Source: Ryuthela nishihirai (taxonomy: Eukaryota; Arthropoda; Arachnida; Araneae; Heptathelidae). Taken from it: DNA of 64,000 nt. Position 1 is the stretch's first letter, and every line of letters starts with the position of its first letter. Below the pieces are notes generated by a model. The model saw only the letters and a list, made by a program, of their open reading frames with translations. It searched no databases and was not told the origin of the DNA. Where the stretch lies: positions 60,417,901 to 60,481,900 of the forward strand of contig JAWZYU010000009.1 in the NCBI GenBank assembly GCA_038380435.1, written 5' to 3'. The translations under genes and the position numbers were made by a program. Below, piece after piece: positions 1-11,736 of the stretch.

Positions 1-374
1 AGCAGATTCTCCCTCAACAGAGGCCCACCAGTGCAGCAAGTCCAGGATCCATAATCAATCTCAAATCCATAAACAAGTCCATTCTAGTAGGTATAGATGG
101 TCAGCACCAGGACCCTGTGTAGTTTACCACTCCTCAGCAGGGTTGAAAAAAAAGAAAAAAGTGGCATAGATGACCAGATCAGTAGGCCATACTGAACTGG
201 CAGCCCTCTCCTTCCGTTCCCTTCTAAAAGAGAATATCTCTTTTGAAATGTATTAACGGCCTGCACCACGAGAAGGCGGGGTTGGACATTATACGCTGGA
301 CCTGGCCGGTTCTGTGCATCATCACTGGGGATTAGTACACAGCTCTCCTTCCAGTTTATGCCTAGCTACCATTT
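1..374 (-). mobile_element. RTE-type LINE, 5' end fragment running off the window
   Basis: This is the 5' untranslated part of the same RTE family found complete at 11.2-14.9 kb. Read on the minus strand, it matches about 370 bases from the element start through the 'acctagctaccatttaca' end. The minus orientation means the coding part, if present, would lie left of the window. No coding sequence is visible here. The right border is the element's own 5' end, judged by comparison with copy 2. Confidence 0.8.
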
Positions 375-1454
375 ACATTTTCTTGTTCAGCACCTCGAAT
401 TAAAACAGATTGGTTATTTTCATTTCAAAGTCTTTTTTTGTGTTGACCAGTGTAATCTTGCCTAGGGAGCCCTAACTGTGCATGTCATTGTTAAATTATA
501 TTTCGAACAAATCAATCAATCAATTTACTCCCAAGTATAATAGTATCAAGGGACACTTAATAATTATAAAAAAAACACTCAATGGAAATATTTGATAAGA
601 AAAAGACTACCTATAAAAGTTGCAAACTTGCCTGTGGATAAAAATCAGATTATAGGAGGTACGAAAATAGTTTTTGAAATTATATTATTCTACTGAGTAA
701 TCTAATTACAATCTAAACAGTATTAGTAGAATATTTCACAACAGTGGTCAGAGTAAAATGTTTAATATCATGTATTATGCAACCAGTTTTTAAGTATTTT
801 CCTAAATTTATGAAAATTCCTTTCGGTTTTTCTTTTTTGCCTTTCATTGAATATTTTAAACGCTCTACAGGAAAAATGCTTTTTTACAAGAGTTTTTATA
901 GCCTTAGAAATATGAATATTATTGTGTTTGCTACTTTTAATTTCATAAACTGATGTTACAAAAATTTGTTTATTCTAGTTTTTAAATAAATGCAAAAGGA
1001 TCTTGAATATATAAAATTTTCTTACAGGTAACAATATATCTAAATCTTTACGAAAGTCTCTAGTGCTGTCATGCTTCCTTTTTCTGGCATCTTAGAATAT
1101 GATTCTGAACCTGAACTGGAGGTTTTATATTACTTGAATATATAAAGTGTGTACCACAATAAGATGTAATCCATAAATCAGATACGAGTAGTTGTACTAT
1201 TATATCCTAAACATATGCAAATGTTATTGTCAAATTATATGTCAAACAAATGCAAATAAAGTGTAAACTGTAAAACATTCTAAATCTTTCCTATCCCATA
1301 ATTAAAATTTTATTTTAATAAATTGAAGAAAATCTGATTTTTTAAAGTATCTATTAAATACATTCATATATTTATATGGTTTTTGGAGTGGGAGGGGGGG
1401 TTACATTTATGACCCTTTCCCATTTCACCTCGCTCAGACTCTGTTTATAGATAC
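375..1454. other. Gene-less AT-rich stretch
   Basis: I see no gene, RNA or recognisable repeat. The open frame at 744-953 (69 codons) is AT-rich and has no recognisable motif; I regard it as chance. Confidence 0.6.
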
Positions 1455-3612
1455 CGATAAAATCAGTAGTATCAGTAGACTATACTTTATTGAACAGGCT
1501 TTTAAGTAAATGTTCCTGGGATAAGGTATTAATCCTTAATGATGTTAATGAAGCTTATAATAAATTTTTAACCACATTTAATCTCGTAATTAAAAATTTA
1601 ACTAGGGAAGGAAAAATCCATAATAAATCACAATCAGCAAAGCCATGAATTACTTCCGAAATTCTGAACTTATTAAAAGAAAGAGATAAGCTATATAAAA
1701 ACACAAAAATACCCTTTAAATGAAACTTACGAAAGAAGCTTTAAAATTTTTAGAAATCAAATAAATTATAAAATACGAGATGCAAAAAGCAGTTTCCTTG
1801 CAACTCAGTTTCAAAATTGTGATGGAAATATATCGAAGCAGTGGAAATTGATAAGCGAGATAATAAATCAGAAGAAGGTAGAAAATAAATATCTAGAATC
1901 AGGAAGTAGTTCTGATTCAACTGAAGATGCTAAGTTATTCGTAAACCAATTTAATGGACACTTTGCAAATATAGCAGTAAATCTGTCAAAGAATAGGATT
2001 GTAAGAAATCAAAAGAGCCATATGAGTAAAAATGCCAAATCCATGTTTTTAGCTCCAACTTGTAGAAAGGAATTGACTGACATTATAAAAGGTTTTAAAA
2101 ATAAAAAATCTTCTGGGTATGACAATATTTCCATTATTGCTGTTAAAAATGTTCTTTTAACTTGATTCAACCATTGGTTCACATTTGTAATTTATCCTTC
2201 AAAACTGGCACTTTTCCATATTTAATGAAGAAGCTATTGTAATTCCAGTTTACAAAAAGGGAAATAAAAATGATTTTAAGAATTATCGACCGATATATTT
2301 TCTTATTTTTAAAAAAATATTAGTAAAACTAGTTAATGAAAGACTGATAATTTTTTTTAGATAGTTTTAATTTTCTCTTTGAAAACCAATTTTGGTTTAG
2401 GAAGGGTAGAGGTACAGAAACTGCATTGTTGAATTATACGTCAAAGGTGTTTCGTTCCATGGACAGTAATCAATTTACTCTATCCGTATTTATGGACTTG
2501 GAGGAAGCTTTTGACACCGTTGATCACGAAATTTTAATTAGCAAACTAGAAAATATTGGCATTCGTGTTGTTGTATTAAAATGGTTTAAAGATTACTTAC
2601 AACACAGAACGCAATGTGTTAGGCTTTTTAATACACTTAGTAACTCAAAATATATTTCATATGGCGTACCACAAGGTTCAGTCCTGGGATCAACCTTGCT
2701 TCTGATATTCATAAATGATCTATGTGAATTAAAAATAAATAGCTATTAACACTTTTGCAGATTAACTTTATGTGCTGATTCTCTGGAAAATCTCCTTTAC
2801 AACATGAACACTGATGTAAAATGTGTGATGAAATGGTTGGATTTAAATGGGTTACATTTAAATACGAAAAAGACTAAGTATATTCTATTTAACCTAAAAA
2901 AGAAATCATTCAATCCAAATTTGATTAAATTAAAATTGCATACCTTTTCGTGCAATAATTATTCAGCTTGTTGCTGTGAAGAAATTGAACAGGTTTAAAG
3001 TCTACTATACCTAAGCGTTTATATTGATAGTTCCCTAAGTTGGAAAATACACATTAGAAACTAACAAACACACTTAGACAGATATTATATAAATTTTATT
3101 ATTAAAAAAAAATCCTCAGTAATAAAATGTTAATAATGCTATACAAATCTTGGGTCCAGTCTGCTATACAATATGGTATTACAAGTTGGGGAGGAACATA
3201 CATTTCATCATTAAGGAGTCTAATCTTAATGCAAAACAAATTTATATTTCAAATATTACCAAATAAATATAAAACTGTTACCATCTTTTGTAAGTATACC
3301 ATTTCAGGTTTATTTCCACTGAGACACTTATTTGTTTATAGAACATTAAATTACTTCTTTAAGAACAATAATGCAGTGCTGTATTATACAAATTATTCTA
3401 TGCGAGATGATGGGAAAAGATTTCTGTTACCGCTTGCAAATAAAGAAATTATGCACAAACATCTTGATAATTTGACCCCTAAAAATTTTAATTCTTTACT
3501 GATTATAATTCGAAATGAAAGTAATTTTATGCATTTCAGATATCTCACTGCTAATTATCTAATGAGCATTACAAATGCTGACAGTCTGTTTTCAGTGTTA
3601 AAGTAAAAAAAA
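1455..3612 (+). pseudogene. Decayed jockey/CR1-type LINE (linker and reverse transcriptase)
   Basis: The plus strand carries broken frames of a non-LTR retrotransposon ORF2. The order is: the linker between endonuclease and RT (1,540-2,160, with K/R-rich text around KERDKLYKN), RT motif VIPVYKKGN (about 2,240), the FRKGRGTE finger region (2,400), the palm motif MDLEEAFDTVDHEIL (2,490-2,530), GVPQGSVLGS (2,660-2,690), a damaged catalytic box near 2,755 where only FAD is left, and the C-terminal domain with WGGTYISSLRSLILMQNK (3,190-3,240) through 3,606. At least five frameshifts or stops break it, and no endonuclease domain is seen upstream, so the copy is probably 5' truncated. It is too decayed to place more finely than the jockey/CR1 group. 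Confidence 0.85.
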
Positions 3613-6464
3613 ACTTTAATTCGCTTTTATAAATTCTGTATTGTATTTGCATATTTTTTTTTCTTTATGTAAAGTTGAGTGTCAATGTTGCAAAAATTAT
3701 GTATTTAAATAATTTGTAAGTTAGCCTACATGAGCTTAGATGCTCTTGGGTTAATAAGAGTATTACAAATATATGCTGTTTTTAACCTTATTATTATAAT
3801 GAAACTCAACTGAATAAACTTGTTTCGCGGACGCACTGAGTGATTCGAGAAAAATTAGTGGGTTGCAATTTCCATATCTTGTTACAAGTAAAAAGAAGTC
3901 TGTAACTGTATATAGTTAAAAAGAAACTATATTTAGCATACATATGACTGCACTGGACTACATTTAGAATCTTCTAGTCGGGCATGCTCATATTTGTTAC
4001 AAAATATGATAAAAGAAGCAGAATTCACGACATCAACACCTGACTTTATAACTTCAGCACTCTCACAATTTTTTAAATTCACTTATTTACACTTATTTTA
4101 GCGTCGAATGTACACGGTTCTTGAAATAATTAACAATATTTAAAATTCTGTTTTATTTCACTTTCCATGCGGGCCTTATAAAAATGATTTGGGGCCATAG
4201 GTTGAACATCACTGGTCTATGCGATTACGTGGGACGTAATACCTGTTCTTCTTTGCATATATGAATCTATAATTTCAAGCATTGTCTAATGTATAAAGTT
4301 CTGCACAATGTATTATTTATATATATTATAGATTTCATATCAACGCATAGTTTTTCCAATTTTAGTTAGGTGCTTCAGTATTTGGAGTAGTGAAAGCTAA
4401 GGAAAGGAGTTTTACTATAACTATTCCAGGATGCTGCAAAGGGACGAAGAATGGCTACCTTTAATACCTTCCACAACATATAGGGCAGAGTCATGGGAAG
4501 AAAAGTAAAAACTGTTTTGTATTAGAGAGAGTTTGAACTCGAGGTGAAATTAGCACAGATGATTTCTGGCCCTAGCAGACTCGGTCTCAGAATAATTTAA
4601 ATTTCAAATATTTTTTGTAATTGTGAAAAAATATACGTAAACACGACAGATTTTTATAGTTATAATTTCTGTGTTTGAATCAGCTTTTACTATTTAAAAA
4701 TAAGCACCATCTTGGTTATTTTATGTATTCTTCATATTCAATAAATAACTCGTTACGTTAATGATGTTTCCCACAAAATATCGGTTTTTACTGATATTTC
4801 TAATGTTTTTCGCTCCAAATAGCATTAGCATTTTAAATTTTCATAAAATGTTTATAATTAATGATATAAGAATTAAATAGATTATTAGCGACGTGCATTT
4901 CTGTATATAGTCTTATGATGCATCAGAGAATTTTTCCCAAATCGCGCTCGGTGTCAATTATTATTCAAATGTTTCGTGCTCGAGTTGGAAACATTGATCA
5001 CGATCTCATCTCTATTTTGTATAAAATACAAACTAAGAGAATCTCACAGAGGTTTTATGGCCGCCTAGTGTCATGATCATCTTGGTGAGCAAAGTCATCT
5101 GAGATCTACTGAGCGCCGCTCTCTCAAAAATAGAGAGTAGATGGGTCAAGGATGTATCTCAAACAGACTTTTACTACACAGAGTTTCTGGTAATTTAAGA
5201 TACTGTGATATTTTTTCCCAGGTATTTGGATCTGATAAGTAAAAATGTGTTTTCAGTCAGTTGGGAAGTAGTGTTTGTGAAAGTAGCCAGAACGAGTCGG
5301 TAGAGTGTCAGCTTTTGGTGCTTCAGCCTTTCCGCTGACCGTTTGAAGAGAGCTGAATGGGAAGCAACATTAGAACTCATTTTTCTTTTTCTGATTTTGG
5401 ACAGCCCAGCTTTGAAAAGGGCAGGTTTTTTGTCAGTCGAGTCGAGTTTTCTACTAGTGACCTCTTAGTGAGGTGTGGATGAAACCGTAGTGGGACAGTA
5501 TTGAGTGTGATATGAATTCGCATTACCTGCCCCGAAAGCATCATGAATGAACTTCTGCCACTAAGTAACCGTCTCCCATTGTCCCAAACTCCACTATGAC
5601 TTGCATGTCTCCAATGAAATTATGGCACTGAGAGATAGGTTTTCCGTCACCAAACTCTACTATAACCTGAATGATTCTAAGATAAAAAATGTCTCCTGCT
5701 GATGCCAGTCCCGACAATAGTCATTTTCCTGGCCCTGGTAACAGCCGTGCGATCTACTTTTCCATGTCTCTCGGTTTCCGTTTTTTGTGAATTTTTATGT
5801 TAATTAGGCAAGGTTCCTTCTTAGCGATATTTCATTCTTAACAATAAGGATAAATTAACCGAAATGCGCCAATTGCTAATGATAATGAATTCCGATAACA
5901 CTACGGTAAAACCAAACGTTCTGCAGCCATAAGAGTAAAAGGTAACCAAAAATATATTCAACAGCAACAAAAGAATACTACAGTAACCTGAATAGTTTAG
6001 CAAAAACAAGTTATCCCTAACTTCATAGCATGTAACGAGGATACATATCCACCTCCCCTCCCATGGAAACTCATCAAAGACGAATAGAAAAAGAAAAAAA
6101 AAATTAACAAATATAACACTAATATAAGAAGACACGAAAACCCAGTCCCCGCAACAATAGTGGACTCGCCAAGCAAAACAACGGCTCAACCACAACAAGA
6201 AAATTCCGAACACCAGACCCCTTCACCCCTAAAATATAAACCTCCGTTCGCATGGGCCGAGAGTAGTGTCTTGATAATGGAGCTACGGCTTTGAAACGCG
6301 TAGACACAGTGGTTCATGGATTTACTGCGCAGAGTGAAAAAGTGTAGATAACTCCCTTGGCGATAGGCAATCAGCAAGCGACCGGACACAAGTGAACGCC
6401 AGTAATAACAACTGCTGGAAGCGTGGACGGAACAAGAGGACTGCTTAAAACAAAAAGAAAAATT
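3613..6464. other. Gene-less stretch
   Basis: No gene is supported. The minus-strand open frames at 5,195-5,380, 5,821-6,213 and 6,119-6,389 overlap one another in different frames and show no family motif. A short hAT-end-like string lies near 4,190. Confidence 0.55.
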
Positions 6465-6686
6465 TGGCCATAGATGCCCAGATCAGTAGGCCACATTGAT
6501 TTAGCCGCTCTCCCTTTCCGTTCCCTTCCAAAAGAGAAATCTCATTTGAAAGGTATTAACGGTCTTCACCACGCGAAAACGGGGTAGGACATTTGGTACT
6601 AGACATGGCCTGTTATGTGTATCATCAATGGGGATTGGTACACAGCTCTCCTTCCAGTTTATACCTAGCTACCATTTATAGACCAA
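6465..6686 (-). mobile_element. RTE-type LINE, 5' UTR fragment
   Basis: About 220 bases match the start of the RTE family on the minus strand (compare 1-374 and 47,560-47,818). It ends at the element 5' terminus, just before 'ggtctataaatgg' read on the minus strand. The rest of the element is absent, so this is an internal or 3' deletion remnant; normal LINE decay removes the 5' side instead. A mariner-like element starts 20 bp to the right. Confidence 0.75.
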
Positions 6687-6705
6687 TGTTATGTTTCATA
6701 ATATA

Positions 6706-7315
6706 TACAGGGTGAATCTGAAAAAGTGGGCAAAACTTTACGGGGTGGTAGAACGCAGCTATACGAGCAATATTCGTCATAGAAAGTATGGGCGGAACGC
6801 AAACGGCGAGCTGCTAGGTGGCGTTAGAAATGGTATAAAAGGGTCGGTCCTCGCACCCAACGGCCACCAAGATCGCCGGATCTCTCGTGTTTGGACTTTT
6901 TCTTGTGGGGCCATATGAAAAGCCTAATCTACGAGTGCCCCATTGAAACCAATATGGATCTAGTCGCCAGGATCGCCGTTGTTGCCGGCGATATTCGGGA
7001 AATGACTGGTGTCTTCGCAAATGTGCGTCGGTCCCTATCTCGCAGGTGTGAAGCCTGCATTACAGCTGGCGGCAGCTCTTTTGAGCAATTTCTTTGAGCA
7101 TGTACCTCAATTACATTCCTGTTAATAAAATGTTTTCTGAAGTATCTCCTCTCCTTCTTGTGTTCATTCTTTAAATGTGACAGTGGAAAACTACCTTTTA
7201 ACTTCTCACCGCTTGCGTTCCGACCATACATTCTATGACGAATATTGCTCGTATAGCTGCGTTCTACCACCCCGTAAAGTTTTGCCCACTTTTTCAGATT
7301 TACCCTGTATATATA
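6706..7315 (+). mobile_element. Mariner-like element, internally deleted
   Basis: Long terminal inverted repeats of roughly 100 bp begin with 'tacagggtgaatctgaaaaa' on the left and are mirrored at 7,200-7,310. Between them only the 3' part of a transposase remains on the plus strand: the segment around the third catalytic Asp (RSPDLSCLDFFLWGH, about 6,870-6,915) and a C-terminus ending SSFEQFL with a stop at 7,096-7,098. The N-terminal helix-turn-helix and most of the catalytic core are gone. The parent type is represented at 57.2-58.6 kb. It can move only with transposase supplied from elsewhere, if at all. Confidence 0.85.
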
Positions 7316-7739
7316 GGGTAAAAATTTAATTGTTTATATTTTATATTTATAATCGATATTTATGACTATAATTATAATAATTGTTATTGAATTGATTTTA
7401 CAATTATAATTATTGATTACAAATATATATAGCTTACTCAAGGCATTATACCTGGGATGTATTGGTGGTGGTTGAAGAGTTTTATGCGATAATTAAGGTT
7501 CTGTACCACTTCTTTCCAAAATACTCACCCGACTAGCCGATCAGAAAAGGTTGCCCATACCCGAAATGTACCTAGAGCCAGGTTCTGATCCTGCCCAGAA
7601 ATATTGTCGTCTTATACTAAATCTCAAACTTGTATACCTCTTTGAAGTCCAAAACAGTTCTTTTTTGTATAATTTTACTTCAGCTAATATTTGACGACTG
7701 ACACTAAAAATAGATAAAAACAACAACTATAAATTCTCA
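7316..7739. other. Gene-less AT-rich stretch
   Basis: AT-rich sequence (for example 7,320-7,430) without a recognisable gene or repeat. Confidence 0.6.
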
Positions 7740-7925
7740 TTTCGTGTAAAATATCGGTTTAGCCTTTCCTGTGCTGTGGAATATATTAGTAATTGGCAAA
7801 CCTTACTCATGTGTTATTCTCAGACTTCCCACCCCCACACGAAGCTAAATTCCCGGAGCCTCTCCAAAACTGAAATCTCGGACCCCCAAAACTACCAGAA
7901 ACTAAATCTTGGGTTTTAGCCTGAC
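7740..7925 (-). repeat. Dispersed repeat, family shared with 54.2 kb
   Basis: The reverse complement aligns with 54,185-54,375, including a 'gtctgagaataa' block and a downstream 'aattactaa..atat' block, with similar spacing. No coding content. The family is unknown; it may be the end of a DNA transposon. Confidence 0.5.
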
Positions 7926-8032
7926 CCATACCTGCTCTAATGGAAATATTTTTTATTTTTCAATCCTAAATTCACAATCTCGGGTAGGTTCAAAAATTGT
8001 ATATTGTGTTCATCATTACTATCTGTGTCAAG

Positions 8033-8275
8033 CCCGGAGCTAGGGTAAAATAATGGGGTGGGGGGTGCGAAGCAATCTAGCCGGAAAAAGGAAAAGGGAC
8101 CGGATTTCCTTTGCAATATAACACTTTTCTCCGCCGTTTTAGAGGTCTTTACATAATTTCTTGAAAAATGCATGAAGAATACGCAGAAGTTAAATTTTTT
8201 TTGCTTCCATTACCTTATTAGTATTTTGAAAAGGGAGAGGGGCCATAGCCCTTAGCTCCGCAAATGGATTCAGCC
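8033..8275 (+). repeat. hAT-like nonautonomous repeat (CCGGAT/GGGGCCATAG family)
   Basis: One of several short G-rich-ended repeats in the window (also near 26.05, 51.5, 56.35 and 63.4 kb). They share an end resembling 'ccctagatccgaccctg', an AT-rich middle that includes a 'catgcattt' block, and a GGGGCCATGG-like segment. The end sequence resembles hAT-superfamily MITEs. No transposase is seen. Borders are approximate. Confidence 0.45.
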
Positions 8276-8839
8276 CTGAAGACCTCCAGATGATCCCATT
8301 TCACTTCTTAGAAACTATCGACAGGAGATCCATGCTAAAGACAGTTTAGAAACCTATTGATGTAGACATTTTAGTTTTATTTAATTTAATTTATAATTAG
8401 ATGCTAAATATAAAACTATCTGTAAAATTATATCCAGATTACCATTTGTCAGCCTGTAATCTACGGAATTGTAATACGTTATTCGAATTAAGCATCTTTA
8501 AAAATAAATCGCATAATTAAAGAAAAAAAAAGTACATAAAAATAGGTTTATCAATAAAAAAAAGTAAATTACTGTTTTCACTCTGATGTTATTTAATTTC
8601 ATTTTTTAATTTTTCAATATTAAAATTAAAGAATATTGTTAACAAATAAATATATATAATAAACCGTATAATAACGAAAAAATGTTAAACAGAGCAAGTA
8701 GTTATTTTTAGAAATAATAACCTTTAATTTTTAAATAGGTGGATATTTTAACGAAACCATAGAATCTACCTGTAATTATATGATATAAATATAAGTGGTC
8801 CACGTTTACATTCTGTTAGGACAAGTGGATGGGTTTCCG
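8276..8839. other. Gene-less AT-rich stretch
   Basis: Very AT-rich sequence (8,370-8,800) with no gene or repeat that I can support. Confidence 0.6.
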
Positions 8840-9150
8840 TTAGTAATACTCCAAATTCGTAATCTGATGTTCCCATCTTTGGTTCTCAACTGAGGCTCCG
8901 TTGCGATTTATCTCCGATAAACCCTCGATGAGGAAAGGGGAACCGATGAACTTGGAAAGCCAGCCGTCGGTCTATGGCACATTAAGCCGTGGTGCTGTTT
9001 GCAGTATAGCCGTACTTGTGAGTTTAAAGAACGCAATGTTTGAATCGTGACGGGATGTCTTCCCTCTCCAGAGCAAAACTGCCAAGTGGGACACTTGTCC
9101 TACCATATCCTGCGCCTCTGAGGTTCTTGAGACCGGACCATTTAGCCCAG
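8840..9150 (+). repeat. Old tRNA-derived SINE (SINE-A), divergent copy
   Basis: Same family as the copies at 19.7, 23.4 and 62.9 kb but in the opposite orientation. It shows the 'gatttatctccgataaa' block next to the eroded tRNA head and ends with a 'ggaccatttagcccagtg' tail, the reverse complement of the tail in the other copies. It is strongly diverged, hence older. Confidence 0.6.
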
Positions 9151-10840
9151 TGTTTATCAGAGGTAAATAACCCAAACCCTTCCTGTGGATATAAAAAAAA
9201 TGGAAAATACCTAATCTAGACGATTCGAAATCATCTACGTTATTGGAGCAATAAAGTGGATCAATTAAATGCTGCGGCTGAAAAATATTTGATTTCCATG
9301 GAATTTATCGACAATGCCCTATTAGTTTCTGTTTTTGAAATATGCCGTCGATACAAAACGTTCCTCATAGCATTACTTTGCAATATTATTCTCGGTACTT
9401 GCAACTTATTTGGACTGCAATGCTTAATACGAGAAAGAATTCATGAAAAACTGCTTATTATGGATAATTGCCTTAATTACAATTTAAAAAATTTAATATA
9501 TTTTTCTGTTATGATGAGAAAATCACTGCAATTTTCTATACGAAAAAAAAAACGAACTCTTCATATTACCGCTGACAATTATTTTCCGTTTGCTTTCGAA
9601 GAAGACAAGATGGCGAGCGCAGACATTCTTTTGTTTTATATCTAAAATACCATTCACGTATGCTGGGCCAGTGCAAACTATCAGACAACTCTGACGGTTG
9701 CCTAGGGCGGCAGAAATGAGAGTGGTGCCAGCTGCATGGGACAGCGAGGAAATTCAAAGTGCTTGAAAACGTCACAGTCTAGGGCGGAAAACCTCGCATC
9801 AGTTCTATGAAGATGAAAGAATTTAATGCCTGAAAGAGAAGGATTTAAGGATTCTATCAAGTGGAATGGACATCGATTCCGAGTCAATATATCTTTGTTA
9901 AGCTCTAGTTGCATTGCCCTTAAAGTCGAAAGAAATTCGATGCTGTAGGTTTAAAAGAATTCTGATGCAACACCTAATACAGACTTCTAAAGATTTGTGC
10001 AGGTGGGGCCAATTTTTATCTGCCTTGCAACAAGATTCAGCGAAATTCATTTCTATTCCAATATATTTATCCAATAACGCCTTGAAAGAAGCATCTTTAT
10101 TTACAATTTCTTTGTTATCTATTTTCAAAGAAAAAAATCAAAAGACTTGGTATGAACACAGAAATTGCGCATTTTATCATTTCTGATAAGTGTTTCATTG
10201 GTGAGTAAAATAATTATGCAAGTATAATGAATAAAACAAAATAATATTCTTAAATCTTTTTATGTTAGCTACCATATATTTAGTAATCAGCAATCCAAAT
10301 CTCGCTACTCTAGCATCAATGGTGCTAAACTGTTAATGTAATGTTAACACTGTAAAAACTAAATCAAAATTATATCATTTCTTATTTACATTGTATTAAG
10401 GTATTCCTATGTTCAAACTTTCCTTAATACTGGTGAATAAAAGAGTTTTACATCATACATAGGAACTGTAAACGTTGGTGCTCTTAGATTTTTCAAGACA
10501 ACTACTTATACTTAAAAATAATTTTTTTAAGAGTGCGATTTCTAATTTCTAGCACGGCTATCTTCTTTCCACTGGAAGGGCCACGCTACAAAGTACTCTT
10601 CTTTTACTTTCTACTTTTAACAGTAAGAAAATAGCTGCTATAAAAACGTTTTTATTTTTAACTCGTTTTCAACGACAAAAAATATATATTGTTTTCATTT
10701 TGTCCTATTTCTGTCTGACGACATTCAGCCATTTTCTTTTTTATAGAAAATCTAGAAGAATTGTCCGGCGTTTATTGGGTCTTAGCACATAGTAAATGAC
10801 CCAAAGTATCAAGCTACCATCTGATATTTACTATAGATTA
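9151..10840. other. Gene-less stretch with one unexplained open frame
   Basis: The longest open frame is 9,256-9,645 on the plus strand (129 codons, AT-rich, with a basic run IRKKKRTLH near its end). I recognise no domain and no close upstream promoter or splice context, so I do not call it a gene. The rest is AT-rich and anonymous. Confidence 0.5.
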
Positions 10841-11021
10841 GGGGATTCTCAACTTGCGGTATGCCGTGAGAGCTCAAAAGTCGCTAGATTTAGTAACAAA
10901 GTCAGTGTTTTATTTTATTCCCATTGTTGTACTATTACTCTAGTTTTATCTATCTATACAAGGGGTACGCCAGTTACATAGACATTTCCAGGAGGTACGT
11001 GAAGCATAAAAGGGTGAGAAC
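10841..11021 (+). mobile_element. hAT-like MITE (GGTTCTCAAC type)
   Basis: This 180-bp repeat is shared with 53,751-53,945. Both begin 'gggg(a)ttctcaac', contain 'ttttatctatctata' followed by 'gtacgcca.ttacata', and end 'cataaaagg.g.gaac'. The inverted 'ttctcaac/gagaac' ends are typical of nonautonomous hAT elements. There is no coding capacity. Confidence 0.65.
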
Positions 11022-11187
11022 TTTTTTATGCTTAGATTGCTATATATTACAGCCGTATTCCGAACGGGAATGCGGGCACGAGCTTCTTCTACGTCCATGG
11101 TAGCGAAAGTTTTCGGCTCCCTGAAATTCCGCAGGTACTTGGCCGATCGGTCCCAAATTTAATGTGGTGGCCCCATTTGCATCGTTC

Positions 11188-11198
11188 TGTGTAGGACT
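11188..11198 (+). repeat. Target-site duplication, RTE copy 1, left
   Basis: The 11-mer 'tgtgtaggact' occurs here and again at 14,861-14,871, directly after the microsatellite tail. It brackets the element exactly and shows that copy 1 arrived by ordinary target-primed retrotransposition. Confidence 0.85.
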
Positions 11199-11736
11199 GC
11201 AATGGTAGTTAGGTAGTCACTGGAAGGAGAGCTATGCACCAATCCCCTGTGATGATGCATAGAACCGGCCAGGCCTAGCACCTAATGTCCGACCCCGCCT
11301 TCTCGTGGTGCAGACCGTTAGTACCTTTCAAAAGAGATACTCTCTTGTGGAAGTGAACGGAAGGGGAGGGCTGCCAGATTAGTGTGGCCTACTGATCTGG
11401 ACAACTATGGCTACTTTTCTATTTTTTTCCTACCCTGCTGAGGAGTGGTTAACCACACAGGGTCCTGGTGCTGACCATATAAACCCACTGAACTGGACAG
11501 ATATATGGTTCTGAGCTTGATTATGAATCCTGATTTTGCTGCACTGATGGGCTTCTGTGGAGGGAAAATCTTCCGCTGTGTTTTCTGTTTGTTTGTGGGT
11601 TGACAGCCCCAAGTGAATAGATTCACAGGATATGTTTATCAGCTGGTGGATAATCCTGAGCAGGGGTCATCGCAGGCACCTGAACTCTTTGCTTCTATTG
11701 GCATCGTCAAATTCTACATTGGAAGTTCCAATGTAG

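Noticed and set aside
4160..4225. Possible hAT terminal sequence ('ggttgaacatcactgg'), with a similar one near 53,400
   Set aside because: Similarity is short and one-sided; no matching opposite terminus found.
5821..6389. Three overlapping minus-strand open frames
   Set aside because: They overlap in different frames and have no family motif; chance frames in a region low in stop codons.
9256..9645. 129-codon plus-strand open frame
   Set aside because: No recognisable domain, AT-driven composition, isolated in repeat-rich DNA; not enough to call a gene.
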